Positions 33,409 to 42,774 of a stretch of DNA of 64,000 bases are shown piece by piece. Numbering within the stretch: the first letter of the stretch is position 1; the number at the start of each line of letters is the position of its first letter. The stretch lies in NCBI GenBank assembly GCA_003162055.1, contig PMNA01000017.1, positions 1 through 64,000 of the forward strand, read 5' to 3'. Origin of the DNA: Actinomycetota bacterium. Its GTDB lineage: Bacteria > Actinomycetota > Thermoleophilia > Gaiellales > Gaiellaceae. A program made the position numbers and the translations under genes. The notes under the pieces were generated by a model. That model searched no databases. It saw only the letters and a list, made by a program, of their open reading frames with translations, and was not told where the DNA came from.

Positions 33409-34386
33409 TTACCAGCCTGAGACCACCCATATCTCATCGCGTAAGCGCGCGGCCTCCGTTCCGGCGGCATCGCGCCAGTCAAGACCCTCCTCGGCGCGGT
33501 AGGCAAAGATGACCGAACGGGAGACGTTCACGAGCGCGCTGGCCGGACCGCTGGTGAAGGCGCGGGCCACGTCTGCGGGGGTCGCCCCTTGCGCCCCGAC
33601 GCCCGGCAGGAGAATGATCGAGCGCGGAAGCAGGCGCCTGGCCTCGCTGATCGCGCGCGGGTAGGTCGCTCCGACAACCACGCCCAGGCTCGATATACCG
33701 CTCGCGCCGACGAGCGTCTCGGCCGGCTCTTGAAGGAGCAGCGCTACCTGGTGCCAGAGCGGGCTACCGTCCGACAGGGTCAAGTCCTGCACGTCTGCGC
33801 TACCGGGATTCGATGTCTTGAGCAGGACGAAGACGCCGCCGCCGTGGCGCTGGCAGGCGAGCAGGAACGGCTCGAGAGCGTCGCGCCCGAGATAGGGGTT
33901 CACCGTCAGCGCGTCGGCCAGCGGCGGATGCAGCCCGCGCGGCTCGAGATAGGCACCGGCGTAGGCTCTGGCCGTCGAGCCGATGTCGCCGCGCTTGGCG
34001 TCCGCGATCACGAGCAGGCCGGCGTCGTGGGCATGGGCGCAAACGTCCTCGAGCGCCCGCATCCCGGCCGAGCCGTAGAGCTCGAAGAAGGCGAGCTGGG
34101 GCTTGACGCAGACGGCGTAGGGCGCAACCGCGTCGATGATCCCGCGGCAGAAGCGCGAGAAGGCGTCGGCGATGCCCTCGGGACTGTGCTGAGCTTCACC
34201 GCGCAACTCCAGCGGCAGCAGATCGAGCCTCGGATCGAGCCCCACTACGAGCTGGCTTCGCTTGCGCTCGACCGCTTCGACCAGCCGGTCGGCGAAGGTT
34301 TGCGCCGCCGGTTGATCGGCGGCAGCGTTCTCGGGGCTGTCTTCCACTCCCGCCAAGGCTAGCGGCGCGATCAGACTACTGACCAC
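33409..34386 (-). CDS. pyrF: Orotidine 5'-phosphate decarboxylase
   Basis: LVVGLDPRLDLLP, LVIADAKRGDIGSTARAYA. Confidence 0.93.
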   Translation of the reverse strand: MVSSLIAPLALAGVEDSPENAAADQPAAQTFADRLVEAVERKRSQLVVGLDPRLDLLPLELRGEAQHSPEGIADAFSRFCRGIIDAVAPYAVCVKPQLAFFELYGSAGMRALEDVCAHAHDAGLLVIADAKRGDIGSTARAYAGAYLEPRGLHPPLADALTVNPYLGRDALEPFLLACQRHGGGVFVLLKTSNPGSADVQDLTLSDGSPLWHQVALLLQEPAETLVGASGISSLGVVVGATYPRAISEARRLLPRSIILLPGVGAQGATPADVARAFTSGPASALVNVSRSVIFAYRAEEGLDWRDAAGTEAARLRDEIWVVSGW

Positions 34387-34406
34387 TTGACATCGCCCGG
34401 CCCGAC

Positions 34407-34440
34407 AAAGAGCGAGGGCCGCTCGACGCGACCCTCGCTC
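34407..34440. terminator. Terminator-type hairpin
   Basis: GAGCGAGGG...CCCTCGCTC followed by T-rich tract on minus strand. Confidence 0.6.
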
Positions 34441-34463
34441 AAACCTTCTTATCCAACAGCTGA

Positions 34464-34742
34464 CTATCCTTCGCGGACAGCCTGCTTCAGTGAGCTTCCA
34501 GGCGTGAACTTGGGCACCTTGGAAGCGGCGATCGCCAGCCGCTCGCCGGTTCGGGGATTGACTCCCGTCCGTGCTGCGCGGTGGGCAACCGAGAACTTCC
34601 CGAACCCGGTGAAGGTCACGTCCTTGCCGGCCTTGAGAGAGTCGGCGACCACGCTCAGCACGGCGTCTACGGCATCGCCGGCATCGCGTTTCGTCAAACC
34701 GCTCTTCTGGGCGACCAGATCAACGAACTCCTGCTTCGTCAC
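34464..34742 (-). CDS. HU family DNA-binding protein
   Basis: MTKQEFVDLVAQKSGLTKRDAGDAVDAVL, GFGKFSVAHRAARTGVNPRTGE. Confidence 0.97.
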   Translation of the reverse strand: MTKQEFVDLVAQKSGLTKRDAGDAVDAVLSVVADSLKAGKDVTFTGFGKFSVAHRAARTGVNPRTGERLAIAASKVPKFTPGSSLKQAVREG

Positions 34743-34804
34743 GTGCTCTCCTCCTCATCGACAGCTTTTCTACCGTCAGACCCTAACAGGCTAAGCCATT
34801 TCGC

Positions 34805-35362
34805 TCAACCATGCGGGTTTGCGGCACTTTTTGCCACTTTTTGAAGTTCACTCGCACGGAAGAGCGGCCATAAACGCACTCCGTGGCGCGCGAGCTCGTC
34901 GGATCCGCCCTCTTCGCGGTCGACGACACAGACGGCTGTACGGCAGACGAGACCGGCTTCGCGGACCGCCTCGACAGCCTGAAGCGCGGCTCCACCAGAT
35001 GTCACCACGTCTTCAACCAAACAGACCAGCTCTCCCGATTCGCTTATACCTTCGAGCTTGTTCGAGGTGCCGTACCCCTTTGCCTGCTTGCGCACGATCA
35101 AGAAAGGCAGCCGTGAAGCAAGGGAGGCAGCGGCGGCAAGGGCAACCGCACCCAGCTCCGGAGCGGCGATGCGGACGGCGTCCGGCTCGTGCTCCTTGAC
35201 CGCGGCGGCGATCAATTCACCGAGCGCCTCGAGTAGCTCGGGCACCGTCTCGAAGCGGTACTTGTCCAGGTAGTACTTGGAATGCCGGCCCGAGCGCAGG
35301 ACGAAATCGCCCTCGAGGTAGGCGCGCTCGACCAACATCTTGGTCAAATCCTGCTCGTTCAC
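34805..35362 (-). CDS. pyrE: Orotate phosphoribosyltransferase
   Basis: FVLRSGRHSKYYLDKYRFET, LVCLVEDVVTSGGAALQAVE. Confidence 0.93.
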   Translation of the reverse strand: MNEQDLTKMLVERAYLEGDFVLRSGRHSKYYLDKYRFETVPELLEALGELIAAAVKEHEPDAVRIAAPELGAVALAAAASLASRLPFLIVRKQAKGYGTSNKLEGISESGELVCLVEDVVTSGGAALQAVEAVREAGLVCRTAVCVVDREEGGSDELARHGVRLWPLFRASELQKVAKSAANPHG

Positions 35363-35583
35363 GATCCCTCCGGACGGGCACGAGCCACGAGCTCGCGACC
35401 CTGCTTGAGTAACTCCTCGGCCGCCGCATCCTCGGGGCCGAGCTCCAGCAGCGTACCGTCCGGGAAGTAGAGGCCGACCCGCTCGGGCGTGCCCGACTGC
35501 AGCTGCTGGCGCATGTAGAAGGCGCCGGCGACCGAGCCCGCGGTTACTACTAATCCGGCGAGGAGCTTGTTACGCCTGGTCAT
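35359..35583 (-). CDS. Small membrane-anchored protein
   Basis: MTRRNKLLAGLVVTAGSVAGAFYMRQQLQSGTPERVGLYFPDGTLLELGPEDAAAEELLKQGRELVARARPEGS, overlaps pyrE. Confidence 0.65.
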   Translation of the reverse strand: MTRRNKLLAGLVVTAGSVAGAFYMRQQLQSGTPERVGLYFPDGTLLELGPEDAAAEELLKQGRELVARARPEGS

Positions 35584-36022
35584 TGGAACCCTCTTGGGTA
35601 GCCGGGCTCGACGGCCCGCTTCCACTCGTCTTCGCCCCCAGGCGCTCCTTGAGCGCGGCCAGCCGGTGCAATCTCGGCTTGGCGTCGGTGAGCTTGCGCA
35701 GGCAGGCTCGAAGCTCGAAGAAGGCGAGCCCCGCAATGGGGTCGGGAGAGGTAAGAGCGACGATGCGAAGGCCGTCCTGGAGAACGAAGAGGAGACTGCC
35801 CTCCGGATAGGTCAGTTCGACCTGGATCGGCTCGCCGCGCTCGGAGCCGCCTGCCCGCGTGGTGCAGGCGAGCAGCGCGGCAGCGCCGAAAGCCACCGAC
35901 TCCGCCCTCTCTCGGTCAGCGAGCGTGGCCTCGACCAGCTCGCCGCGAGCGTCGAAGATCAGAGCGAAGTCGATCTGCGACGAGATCTCGGTCAGCTCGG
36001 CGAGTGCCTGCCCAGCATCCAT
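35570..36022 (-). CDS. Roadblock/LC7-like domain protein
   Basis: ELTEISSQIDFALIFDARGELVEATL, LTYPEGSLLFVLQDGLRIVALT. Confidence 0.6.
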   Translation of the reverse strand: MDAGQALAELTEISSQIDFALIFDARGELVEATLADRERAESVAFGAAALLACTTRAGGSERGEPIQVELTYPEGSLLFVLQDGLRIVALTSPDPIAGLAFFELRACLRKLTDAKPRLHRLAALKERLGAKTSGSGPSSPATQEGSNDQA

Positions 36023-36162
36023 ACGCGGGCCGAAGGTAGCAGCTGGGGGGCTTTCCGGGGCGGACTTGCCAGGCCGGCTCCTGCCGCCGATGCTTTGTTC
36101 GCGACTTCAGCTAGCACTGGGAACTCCCCCAAATAGCCTCCGAGCAGGGATACTGAGTATCG

Positions 36163-37137
36163 ATGCGGGTACGAAAACGCAGCCTGTTCCAGAAGTTCTT
36201 CGCCGATCGCGGCACGCACCTGGCGGCGATGATCGCCTACTTCGCGCTGCTCTCGCTGGTACCGATGCTCTTCCTCGCCATTGCCCTGCTCGGTATAACG
36301 CCCCGGCACGGCGGCTCCAGAAAGAGCCTCGAGCACTCGCTCAACCACATCTTCCCGGGCACCTCGGTGGTGTCAATCGACCATGCGCTCAACTCGATCG
36401 GCAAGAACGCCGCCGCCCTCGGCATCATCGGCGCCGTCGTTCTGCTCTGGAGCTCGCTCTCGCTCTTCAGCGTGCTCGAGTCGGCCTTCAACATCGTCTA
36501 CGGACGGCCGAACAGACCGTTCCTACGCGGCAAGGCGCTCGCGCTGGTGCTTCTCGTTGCCTCGCTCGTCACCGTCGTCGCCTCCCTCGTCACCGGCACG
36601 CTCGGCGTCTACCTGCTCCAGCGCTACACGGGGCATTTCCTGGGCAACGCGTACGTGGCCTTCCCGCTGACCTTCCTGGTGGAGCTGGCCGGGCTGCTGC
36701 TCTTCCTCGTCACCGTCTACTACGTGCTGACGAACGTGCAGCTCACCTTCCACGACGTCCTGCCCGGAGCGGTCACTGCGGCGCTGATCCTCGCCGCCAC
36801 CTTCCAGGTGCTGCCCCTCTACCTCCGCCTCGTCTCGCACGACCTGGTCGTCCTGCGCGCGCTCGGAGGGCCGGCGATCCTGCTCTTCTGGCTCTACGTG
36901 ATGGCCAACGTGATCGTCTTCGGCTCGGAGGTCAACTGGTGGATGGCACAGCGCCGCGAGGCGCGGGCGCGCGCGGCGCGGGCCGCGCCGGTGCCGGCGA
37001 GCGAGGGGATCGCGATGACCACAGTCCTGGAGCCCTTACCACCGCCCGAGGACAGCGAGATAACAACCACCCTGAAGCCCTCGCCGGCGGATCCGGAAGC
37101 GCAGGACACCGCGCCGAGCTCGACCGAGCTGCGCTAG
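36163..37137 (+). CDS. YihY/BrkB family membrane protein
   Basis: HLAAMIAYFALLSLVPMLFLAIALLG, FWLYVMANVIVFGSEVNW. Confidence 0.92.
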   Translation: MRVRKRSLFQKFFADRGTHLAAMIAYFALLSLVPMLFLAIALLGITPRHGGSRKSLEHSLNHIFPGTSVVSIDHALNSIGKNAAALGIIGAVVLLWSSLSLFSVLESAFNIVYGRPNRPFLRGKALALVLLVASLVTVVASLVTGTLGVYLLQRYTGHFLGNAYVAFPLTFLVELAGLLLFLVTVYYVLTNVQLTFHDVLPGAVTAALILAATFQVLPLYLRLVSHDLVVLRALGGPAILLFWLYVMANVIVFGSEVNWWMAQRREARARAARAAPVPASEGIAMTTVLEPLPPPEDSEITTTLKPSPADPEAQDTAPSSTELR

Positions 37138-37186
37138 GGCCGGCGCTCACCCGCCCTCACCGACGTCCCCGTGCCCGATGCCGAGG

Positions 37187-37765
37187 TTAGCGAGCTGCCA
37201 GCGCCTCGAGCAGCGCCCGCGCAGCCCTGGCCCGGTGCGAGTTGGAGCGTTTCCAGACATTGCCGAGCTCGGCCACGGTGCGCTCCTCGTCCTCGGGAAG
37301 GAAGATCGGGTCGTAGCCGAATCCCTCGCTTCCACGCGGCTCGTGACCGATCCGACCCAGCAAGGCTCCGCTGCCGCGCAGCTCTTCTCGCTCGGGCGAG
37401 ATGGCGACCAGCTCGGAGATGTAGCGGGCGCGGCGGCCCTCACCCTCGATACCCGTGAGCGCCGCGAGCATGCGGCCGACCGGGTCGTCGCCGCCGAAGC
37501 GCGCCGAAAAGACTCCCGGCCCCCAATCCAGCGCGGCCACCTCGATGCCCGAGTCTTCGCCGATTACCCAGAGCGGGCGCTTCTCGAGCGAGCGACCGTA
37601 AAGAGCCTTGCCGCGGGCGTTCTCGTAGTAACTCGTTCCCGTCTCGGGTGGGAAGGTGCCGCCGGTAAGCGGCTCGACCTGCCAGCCCGGTAACAGTTGC
37701 TCGAGCTCGCGGGCCTTGTCGGGGTTGCGCGAGGCAAAGACAGCGTTCAGAGCTATTGCACCCAC
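37187..37765 (-). CDS. rdgB: RdgB/HAM1 non-canonical purine NTP pyrophosphatase
   Basis: VFASRNPDKARELEQLL, YYENARGKA, EDSGIEVAALDWGPGVFSARFGG, GFGYDPIFLP. Confidence 0.95.
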   Translation of the reverse strand: MGAIALNAVFASRNPDKARELEQLLPGWQVEPLTGGTFPPETGTSYYENARGKALYGRSLEKRPLWVIGEDSGIEVAALDWGPGVFSARFGGDDPVGRMLAALTGIEGEGRRARYISELVAISPEREELRGSGALLGRIGHEPRGSEGFGYDPIFLPEDEERTVAELGNVWKRSNSHRARAARALLEALAAR

Positions 37766-37974
37766 TGGGCCCCGGTCACTCCGTTCAGCCCTAACAGGCC
37801 GTTGATGATCTCGACCATGTGCACGTCGCGCTCGAGCTCCACGTCGGCCGCCAGCTTCCTCTGCCCCGCTTCGTCACGGACGCTCGCCCCGACCAGCACG
37901 GCCCGCTCGCCCTCGAGGTAACGCGGCACGGAAGCGGCGTCCGAACCGAGCTTCAGGGCGACGACGGGTAGCAC
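37753..37974 (-). CDS. Small conserved-looking protein of unknown function
   Basis: 73-aa ORF overlapping rdgB start in murI-rph-rdgB locus. Confidence 0.5.
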   Translation of the reverse strand: MLPVVALKLGSDAASVPRYLEGERAVLVGASVRDEAGQRKLAADVELERDVHMVEIINGLLGLNGVTGAQWVQ

Positions 37975-38084
37975 CCCGGTATTCTGGCCCGCGCCCCGGA
38001 CACATCCGCCGGCGCGAGGAGCACACCGGGCGTCGCAGCCGAGATGCGCGGCTGCGACTCACAACGGCCTTCCTTCAGGCTCAG

Positions 38085-38128
38085 CGCGGAAAGTCGTCAT
38101 GCCCGCGCAGCGGGCGGACTTTCTGCGG
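38085..38128. repeat. Dispersed hairpin element copy 3, overlapping rph 3' end
   Basis: CGCGGAAAGTCGTCATGCCCGCGCAGCGGGCGGACTTTCTGCGG. Confidence 0.75.
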
Positions 38129-38828
38129 CTTTCAGCGCCTCTTCCTGCGCCGCCTTGATCGTCTCGGCTCCGCTCGCGGCCAGGGCGAGTAGCTCGTCCA
38201 ACTCCTCGCGGGCGAAGGGAACGGTCTCCGCCGTCGCCTGCAGTTCGATCAGGCGCCCGTCGCCGGTGGTGACGTAATTCATGTCCACCTCGGCGCTCGA
38301 GTCTTCGCCGTAGTCCAGGTCGAGCAGCTTCTCGCCTTCGACTATCCCCACCGAGACCGCGGCGACCGAGTCGGTCAGCACGCGGCCGAGACCGAAGCGC
38401 TCGAGGGCGCGGTTGGCCGCGACGTAGGCACCCGAGACCGAAGCACAGCGCGTTCCGCCGTCGGCCTGGAGAACGTCGCAATCGAGCCAGACGGTGCGCT
38501 CGCCCAACGCCTCCAGGTCGGCTACCGCCCGCAGCGAGCGTCCGATCAGGCGCTGAATCTCGACCGTGCGCCCCTTCTGCTTGCCCGTGCTCGCCTCGCG
38601 CGCGGTGCGCGAGCCGGTCGAGGCCGGCAGTAGCGAGTACTCCGCCGTCAGCCAGCCGCGGCCGCGACCCATCAGCCAGCGCGGAACCCCTTCCTGAATC
38701 GAGGCGGTACAGAGGACGATCGTTCGACCCTGAGCGAAGAGCACCGAGCCGTGCGGCTGCTCGAGGAAGTCGCACTCGATCTTGAGCGGCCGGAGCGCGT
38801 CGGAACGCCTATCGTCGGTCCTGCTCAC
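38097..38828 (-). CDS. rph: Ribonuclease PH
   Basis: [76 protein letters not shown]. Confidence 0.95.
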   Translation of the reverse strand: MSRTDDRRSDALRPLKIECDFLEQPHGSVLFAQGRTIVLCTASIQEGVPRWLMGRGRGWLTAEYSLLPASTGSRTAREASTGKQKGRTVEIQRLIGRSLRAVADLEALGERTVWLDCDVLQADGGTRCASVSGAYVAANRALERFGLGRVLTDSVAAVSVGIVEGEKLLDLDYGEDSSAEVDMNYVTTGDGRLIELQATAETVPFAREELDELLALAASGAETIKAAQEEALKAAESPPAARA

Positions 38829-39636
38829 GTGGCGGCTCCGAGCCCCGCCAACGAGACGACCTCGGCGATCGGGAACTGCAGGAAGCGCTCGCCCTTGAGC
38901 CGGAACTGCTCGGCATCGCCGGTCGTAATGAATCGGCAGACGCCCTCCTGCTCGCTCGTGCGCGCGATTCCTTTCCGCGCCAGCGTCTCGGCCACCTTGC
39001 GCGCCGTCTCCTCGGCCGAGAAAACGAGCGTCACGTCGCGGCCGAAGGCTCGCTCGAGCACATGGCGGATGAGCGGATAGTGCGTGCAGCCGAGAATCAC
39101 CGTATCGACACTGTCCTGCTTGAGCGGCCTGGCATAGGAGCGGACCGCATCGACGGTGCCGGCGCCGTAGGGCGTGTCGCTCTCGATCAGCTCGGCCAGG
39201 CCCGGGCAGGCGATGGGAAAGAACCGAACCCCGGCATCGAGCGAGCGCACAAGTGACGCGTAGCGACCGGCCTCGACTGTGGCCTGGGTCGCGAGCAGGC
39301 CGATGCGACGATTGCGCGTCGCTTGCACGGCCGCCTCGGCCTCGGGCGCGATCACGCCGACGACCGGAACCTGGAGCTCGGCCTGGAGCTCGGCGAGCGC
39401 CGCGGAGGTGGCCGAGTTGCAGGCCACCACGACCATTTTCACGCCCTGGTGCTCGAGGAAACGCCCGATCTCGAGCGCAAAGCCGCGAATCTCCTCCAGC
39501 GGCCTCGGCCCATAGGGAAAGCGGCCGGTATCGCCGAGGTAGATGAAGTCTTCGTTCGGCATCGTCACCAGGCACTCGTGCAAGACGGTCAGCCCGCCCA
39601 TGCCGGAGTCGAAGATCGCAATCGGTCGCCTGTCCA
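38825..39636 (-). CDS. murI: Glutamate racemase
   Basis: [43 protein letters not shown]. Confidence 0.96.
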
Positions 39637-39724
39637 CTGCGTTCGATTCTAGTGGTCGCCTGCTCCAGAGGTCTTTCGTGGCCGGCAGAGCGAGAAAAAC
39701 CCCCAGTGCGCATATCGTTCCCCT

Positions 39725-40756
39725 ATGAGCGAAGTTCGCATCGGCACCTGCTCCTTCGCCGACGTGGCGCTGCTGAAGAACTGGTATCCACGCGGCCTGG
39801 ACTCGAAGGACCGGCTCCGCTACTACGCCGAGCACTTCGACACCGTCGAGATCGACTCGACCTACTACCGGCTGCCGGGGGCCGGGATGAGCGCCGGCTG
39901 GGCCGAGCGCACACCGCCCGGCTTCCTCTTTCACGTCAAGGCCTTCGGGCTGATGACCAGGCATCCGGTACGCGTCGAGCAGCTGCCGGCGGATCTGCGC
40001 GCGGCGACCGAGGCGGACGAGCAGGGGCGCATCTTCCACCCGCCCGAGGAGCTTCGCGCTGAGGTCTTTCGCCGCTTCCTGGCCGGGATCGCGCCGCTTC
40101 GCGAAGCGGGCAAGCTGGGCGGCATCCTGTTCCAGCTTCCGCCCTACATCGTCTGCAAGGACTCGTCCTTCGACTACCTGACCTGGGCGAAGGAGCAGTT
40201 TCGGGACGCGACCGTGCTGGTCGAGTTCCGCCACGCCAGCTGGCTGGAGGAAGCGAACCGCGCCCGGACGCTCTCGTTCCTCAAAGAGAAGGGGATGGCG
40301 CTGGTGATCGTCGACGCGCCGCGGCTGGAGAGCAAATCGGTGATCCCGACCGTCGCCGAGCTGACCAGCGACGTCGCCTACATTCGCTTCCACGGCCGTA
40401 ACGCCGCCACCTGGCAGCATCGCGGCGGCAGCGCCGCCGACCGCTTCGACTATCTCTACACGCGCGAGGAGCTGGCCGAGTGGGTCGAGCCGCTGCGCGA
40501 GCTGAGCGGGCAAGCGCGGCAGCTTTTCGCCGTCTTCAACAACAACAACTCGAGCCCGCCGCCGGGACCACTGCAGGGCCCGGTCGCGCAGGCGCCGGCG
40601 AACGCGCTCATGCTGCGCCAGCTGCTGCTCGAAGCGGCTGTGCCGGTATCGGAAGGATTACGCGGTACAGCGCTCGAGAAATCGGAGCAGTACCGGATTG
40701 ACGAGATCGGGTCGCTGGAAGCTGACCAGGTGATTCGCCCCGGGGATGATCACTAG
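39725..40756 (+). CDS. DUF72 family protein
   Basis: VRIGTCSFADVALLKNWYP...LRYYAEHFDTVEIDSTYYRLP. Confidence 0.92.
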   Translation: MSEVRIGTCSFADVALLKNWYPRGLDSKDRLRYYAEHFDTVEIDSTYYRLPGAGMSAGWAERTPPGFLFHVKAFGLMTRHPVRVEQLPADLRAATEADEQGRIFHPPEELRAEVFRRFLAGIAPLREAGKLGGILFQLPPYIVCKDSSFDYLTWAKEQFRDATVLVEFRHASWLEEANRARTLSFLKEKGMALVIVDAPRLESKSVIPTVAELTSDVAYIRFHGRNAATWQHRGGSAADRFDYLYTREELAEWVEPLRELSGQARQLFAVFNNNNSSPPPGPLQGPVAQAPANALMLRQLLLEAAVPVSEGLRGTALEKSEQYRIDEIGSLEADQVIRPGDDH

Positions 40757-41371
40757 CTCTCCGTCGGGCGCCAACTCGACCAGTTTTTTCGATTCGGCGG
40801 CCGTGCCCTGATCGAGCGCACCGGCAATCGCCAGGAAGGGACAGGGGAGCGTCCTGACCACCTCGGTCGTGTCCTCGCGGCCGATCATGGCCACCAGTTC
40901 CTGGACGACGCCCTCGGGGTCATGGGCCGCGATGCCGTTCTCCAGCGGCCTCGCCGCCGCCGACTCGGCATCGGCCCCGAGCGCGTAGTCGCGCATCGAC
41001 TGCCACTGCGCGAGCGAGCCTTTCTCGCGCACGCGAGCGATCGACTGATCGCGCCAGATTTTCCCGTCGGGCGGATCGGCCGCGGCGTGCGAGCCGACGA
41101 GCGCGAGCCCGCGCAGACGCTCCGGCGCCCGCTTGGCCATCGCCAGCGCGCAGTAGCCACCCATCGAGGCGCCTATCGCGACCAGGTCGCCGTCCGTTTC
41201 GGCGAGCAGCTGCTTCGCCCAGCCGTCGACCGACTCGCCGCGCCCCACCAGGCTGGGTGCTCGCACCTCATAGCCGGCAAGCGCCTCGAGCTGCGGCTCC
41301 CACATCTCCGGGCCCACCGGAAAAGCGTGAAGAAGAAGAACGGTCGTACCCATGCGGCTCGCCTCCATCAA
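40658..41371 (-). CDS. Alpha/beta hydrolase
   Basis: LLLHAFPVGPEMWEPQLEAL, AIGASMGGYCALAMAKR (GxSxG), GANHLVSFQRPD. Confidence 0.9.
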   Translation of the reverse strand: MMEASRMGTTVLLLHAFPVGPEMWEPQLEALAGYEVRAPSLVGRGESVDGWAKQLLAETDGDLVAIGASMGGYCALAMAKRAPERLRGLALVGSHAAADPPDGKIWRDQSIARVREKGSLAQWQSMRDYALGADAESAAARPLENGIAAHDPEGVVQELVAMIGREDTTEVVRTLPCPFLAIAGALDQGTAAESKKLVELAPDGELVIIPGANHLVSFQRPDLVNPVLLRFLERCTA

Positions 41372-41508
41372 TCGATTCGGTCGCGGCTCGCTCGACGAGT
41401 CAAGATTACCCGGCCTCGGCCGCTGCCGCGCCGGGCGCAGACTCCCCCCGGCAGAAGGAATAGACTCAGATTCGCTTATCGCCGCATTCTCTCGAAGGGA
41501 GAGCTCTT

Positions 41509-41943
41509 TTGAAACGCACGCTTGTCGCGCTCCTGCTGCTGGCAGCAGTACTGATCCCCATCAGCAGTGCCGGGGCTGCGACGCCAGAGGCCAAGCAAAT
41601 CAAGATCCTGCAGAAGCAGGTCAAAGTGATGCAGAAGCAGGTCAAGACGCTGCAGAAGCAGGTCAAGACGGCAAATACCGAGGCGATGTACGGCTACGTC
41701 CTCGGCTACGTCAACATTCAGGCCACAACCTGCACCTTGGCGGTCGTCGCCGACAACTTCCAGGCAACCTGGAAAGCGCTCGACACCGCCGGAATCACCG
41801 GTACGCCTTTCACCGCGCTGGCAGCGACGCCTCAGGATGATTACGGCGCCTGCTCGGATGCCGGCATCACGCGTCAGACTGGATTGGGCCTGCCCAGCTG
41901 GACTGCGTACGACAGTCTCATGAACTACCTCTACGGCACCTAA
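41509..41943 (+). CDS. Secreted protein with short perfect heptad coiled coil
   Basis: Signal peptide MKRTLVALLLLAAVLIPISSAGAA then QIKILQKQVKVMQKQVKTLQKQVKTA. Confidence 0.75.
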   Translation: MKRTLVALLLLAAVLIPISSAGAATPEAKQIKILQKQVKVMQKQVKTLQKQVKTANTEAMYGYVLGYVNIQATTCTLAVVADNFQATWKALDTAGITGTPFTALAATPQDDYGACSDAGITRQTGLGLPSWTAYDSLMNYLYGT

Positions 41944-41965
41944 CCGGCTGCGAGAGCGAACGTTC

Positions 41966-41992
41966 GAACGCAAACGGGCCCTCGGGCCCGTT
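41966..41992 (+). terminator. Rho-independent terminator
   Basis: AAACGGGCCCTCGGGCCCGTTTG. Confidence 0.65.
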
Positions 41993-42045
41993 TGTCCGTC
42001 TCTGGGCCCACTCCGGAAGAGATCGCGAACCTGGTGGAATGGGCG

Positions 42046-42669
42046 TCAGACCGAGCGTTCGAGCGCTGAGGCGATCTGATGAAAGTCACCGAAGGGCTCG
42101 TAGGGCTTGCCGATCGCGTCGAGATAGCGAGCCAGGCCGCAACGGGCGAAGATGCGCGAGGAGGCGAGCGCCGGGCAACGATCCGAGTAGCCGTTCCCCA
42201 CGTAGACCACCTCGCCGGGCGGCAGCTTCGGGCGCTTGCAGCGCTCGCCGCAGACCGGGCAGATCTCTCCGCCGAAATGGACGCGCCAGCCCGACTCCCC
42301 GTCCGAGACGAGCTCGTTGGCGAGTAGATCCGCCTCGACGCCGAAGTGCTCGAGCAGCGGCTCGATCAGCTGGCGGATATTGGAGGAAAGTAGTAGCGGC
42401 CGCTCGCGCTTGGCCAACTCGACGAAACCGGGACGCAGCTCGACGTGCTCGATCAGCCAATCGATGACCTCCTCCAAGGGCGTCGTGATCGTCGCCATTT
42501 CACTCTCGATCACGTGCTGGAGCGTCACCGGCAGCGGCTTGGAATCGTCGATGAAGGCATCCGAGAAGCGATCGACGAGCTCGGCGTCGCCGAACTCGCG
42601 CACGATCAGATCCATCGTGTCGGCGACGGTGACGGTTCCGTCCCAGTCGATTACGAGCCGCATACTCAC
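42046..42669 (-). CDS. HAD-family MtnX/phosphoserine phosphatase-like hydrolase
   Basis: VIDWDGTVTVADTMDLI, YVGNGYSDRCPALASSRIFAR. Confidence 0.85.
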   Translation of the reverse strand: MSMRLVIDWDGTVTVADTMDLIVREFGDAELVDRFSDAFIDDSKPLPVTLQHVIESEMATITTPLEEVIDWLIEHVELRPGFVELAKRERPLLLSSNIRQLIEPLLEHFGVEADLLANELVSDGESGWRVHFGGEICPVCGERCKRPKLPPGEVVYVGNGYSDRCPALASSRIFARCGLARYLDAIGKPYEPFGDFHQIASALERSV

Positions 42670-42699
42670 AGGCTATCCGCCGCGACCTCCGTAACGAAG

Positions 42700-42774
42700 C
42701 GGTTCGGGTGACTGCTGGCGCTGCGAATCGGTCGCATTGGTCGTGCGGGCCTAGCGGAATAGGCCCTAAGGCTC
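42700..42774. repeat. ~75-bp imperfect direct repeat, copy 1
   Basis: GCGGTTCGGGTGACTGCTGGCGCTGCGAATCGGTCGCATTGG...GCCTAGCGGAATAGGCCCTAAGGCT. Confidence 0.75.

Noticed and set aside
42700-42774. tRNA-like gene in the CDF-flanking repeat (TTCG/CGAATCGG segments)
   Set aside because: No acceptor stem, anticodon arm or proper T-arm could be drawn.
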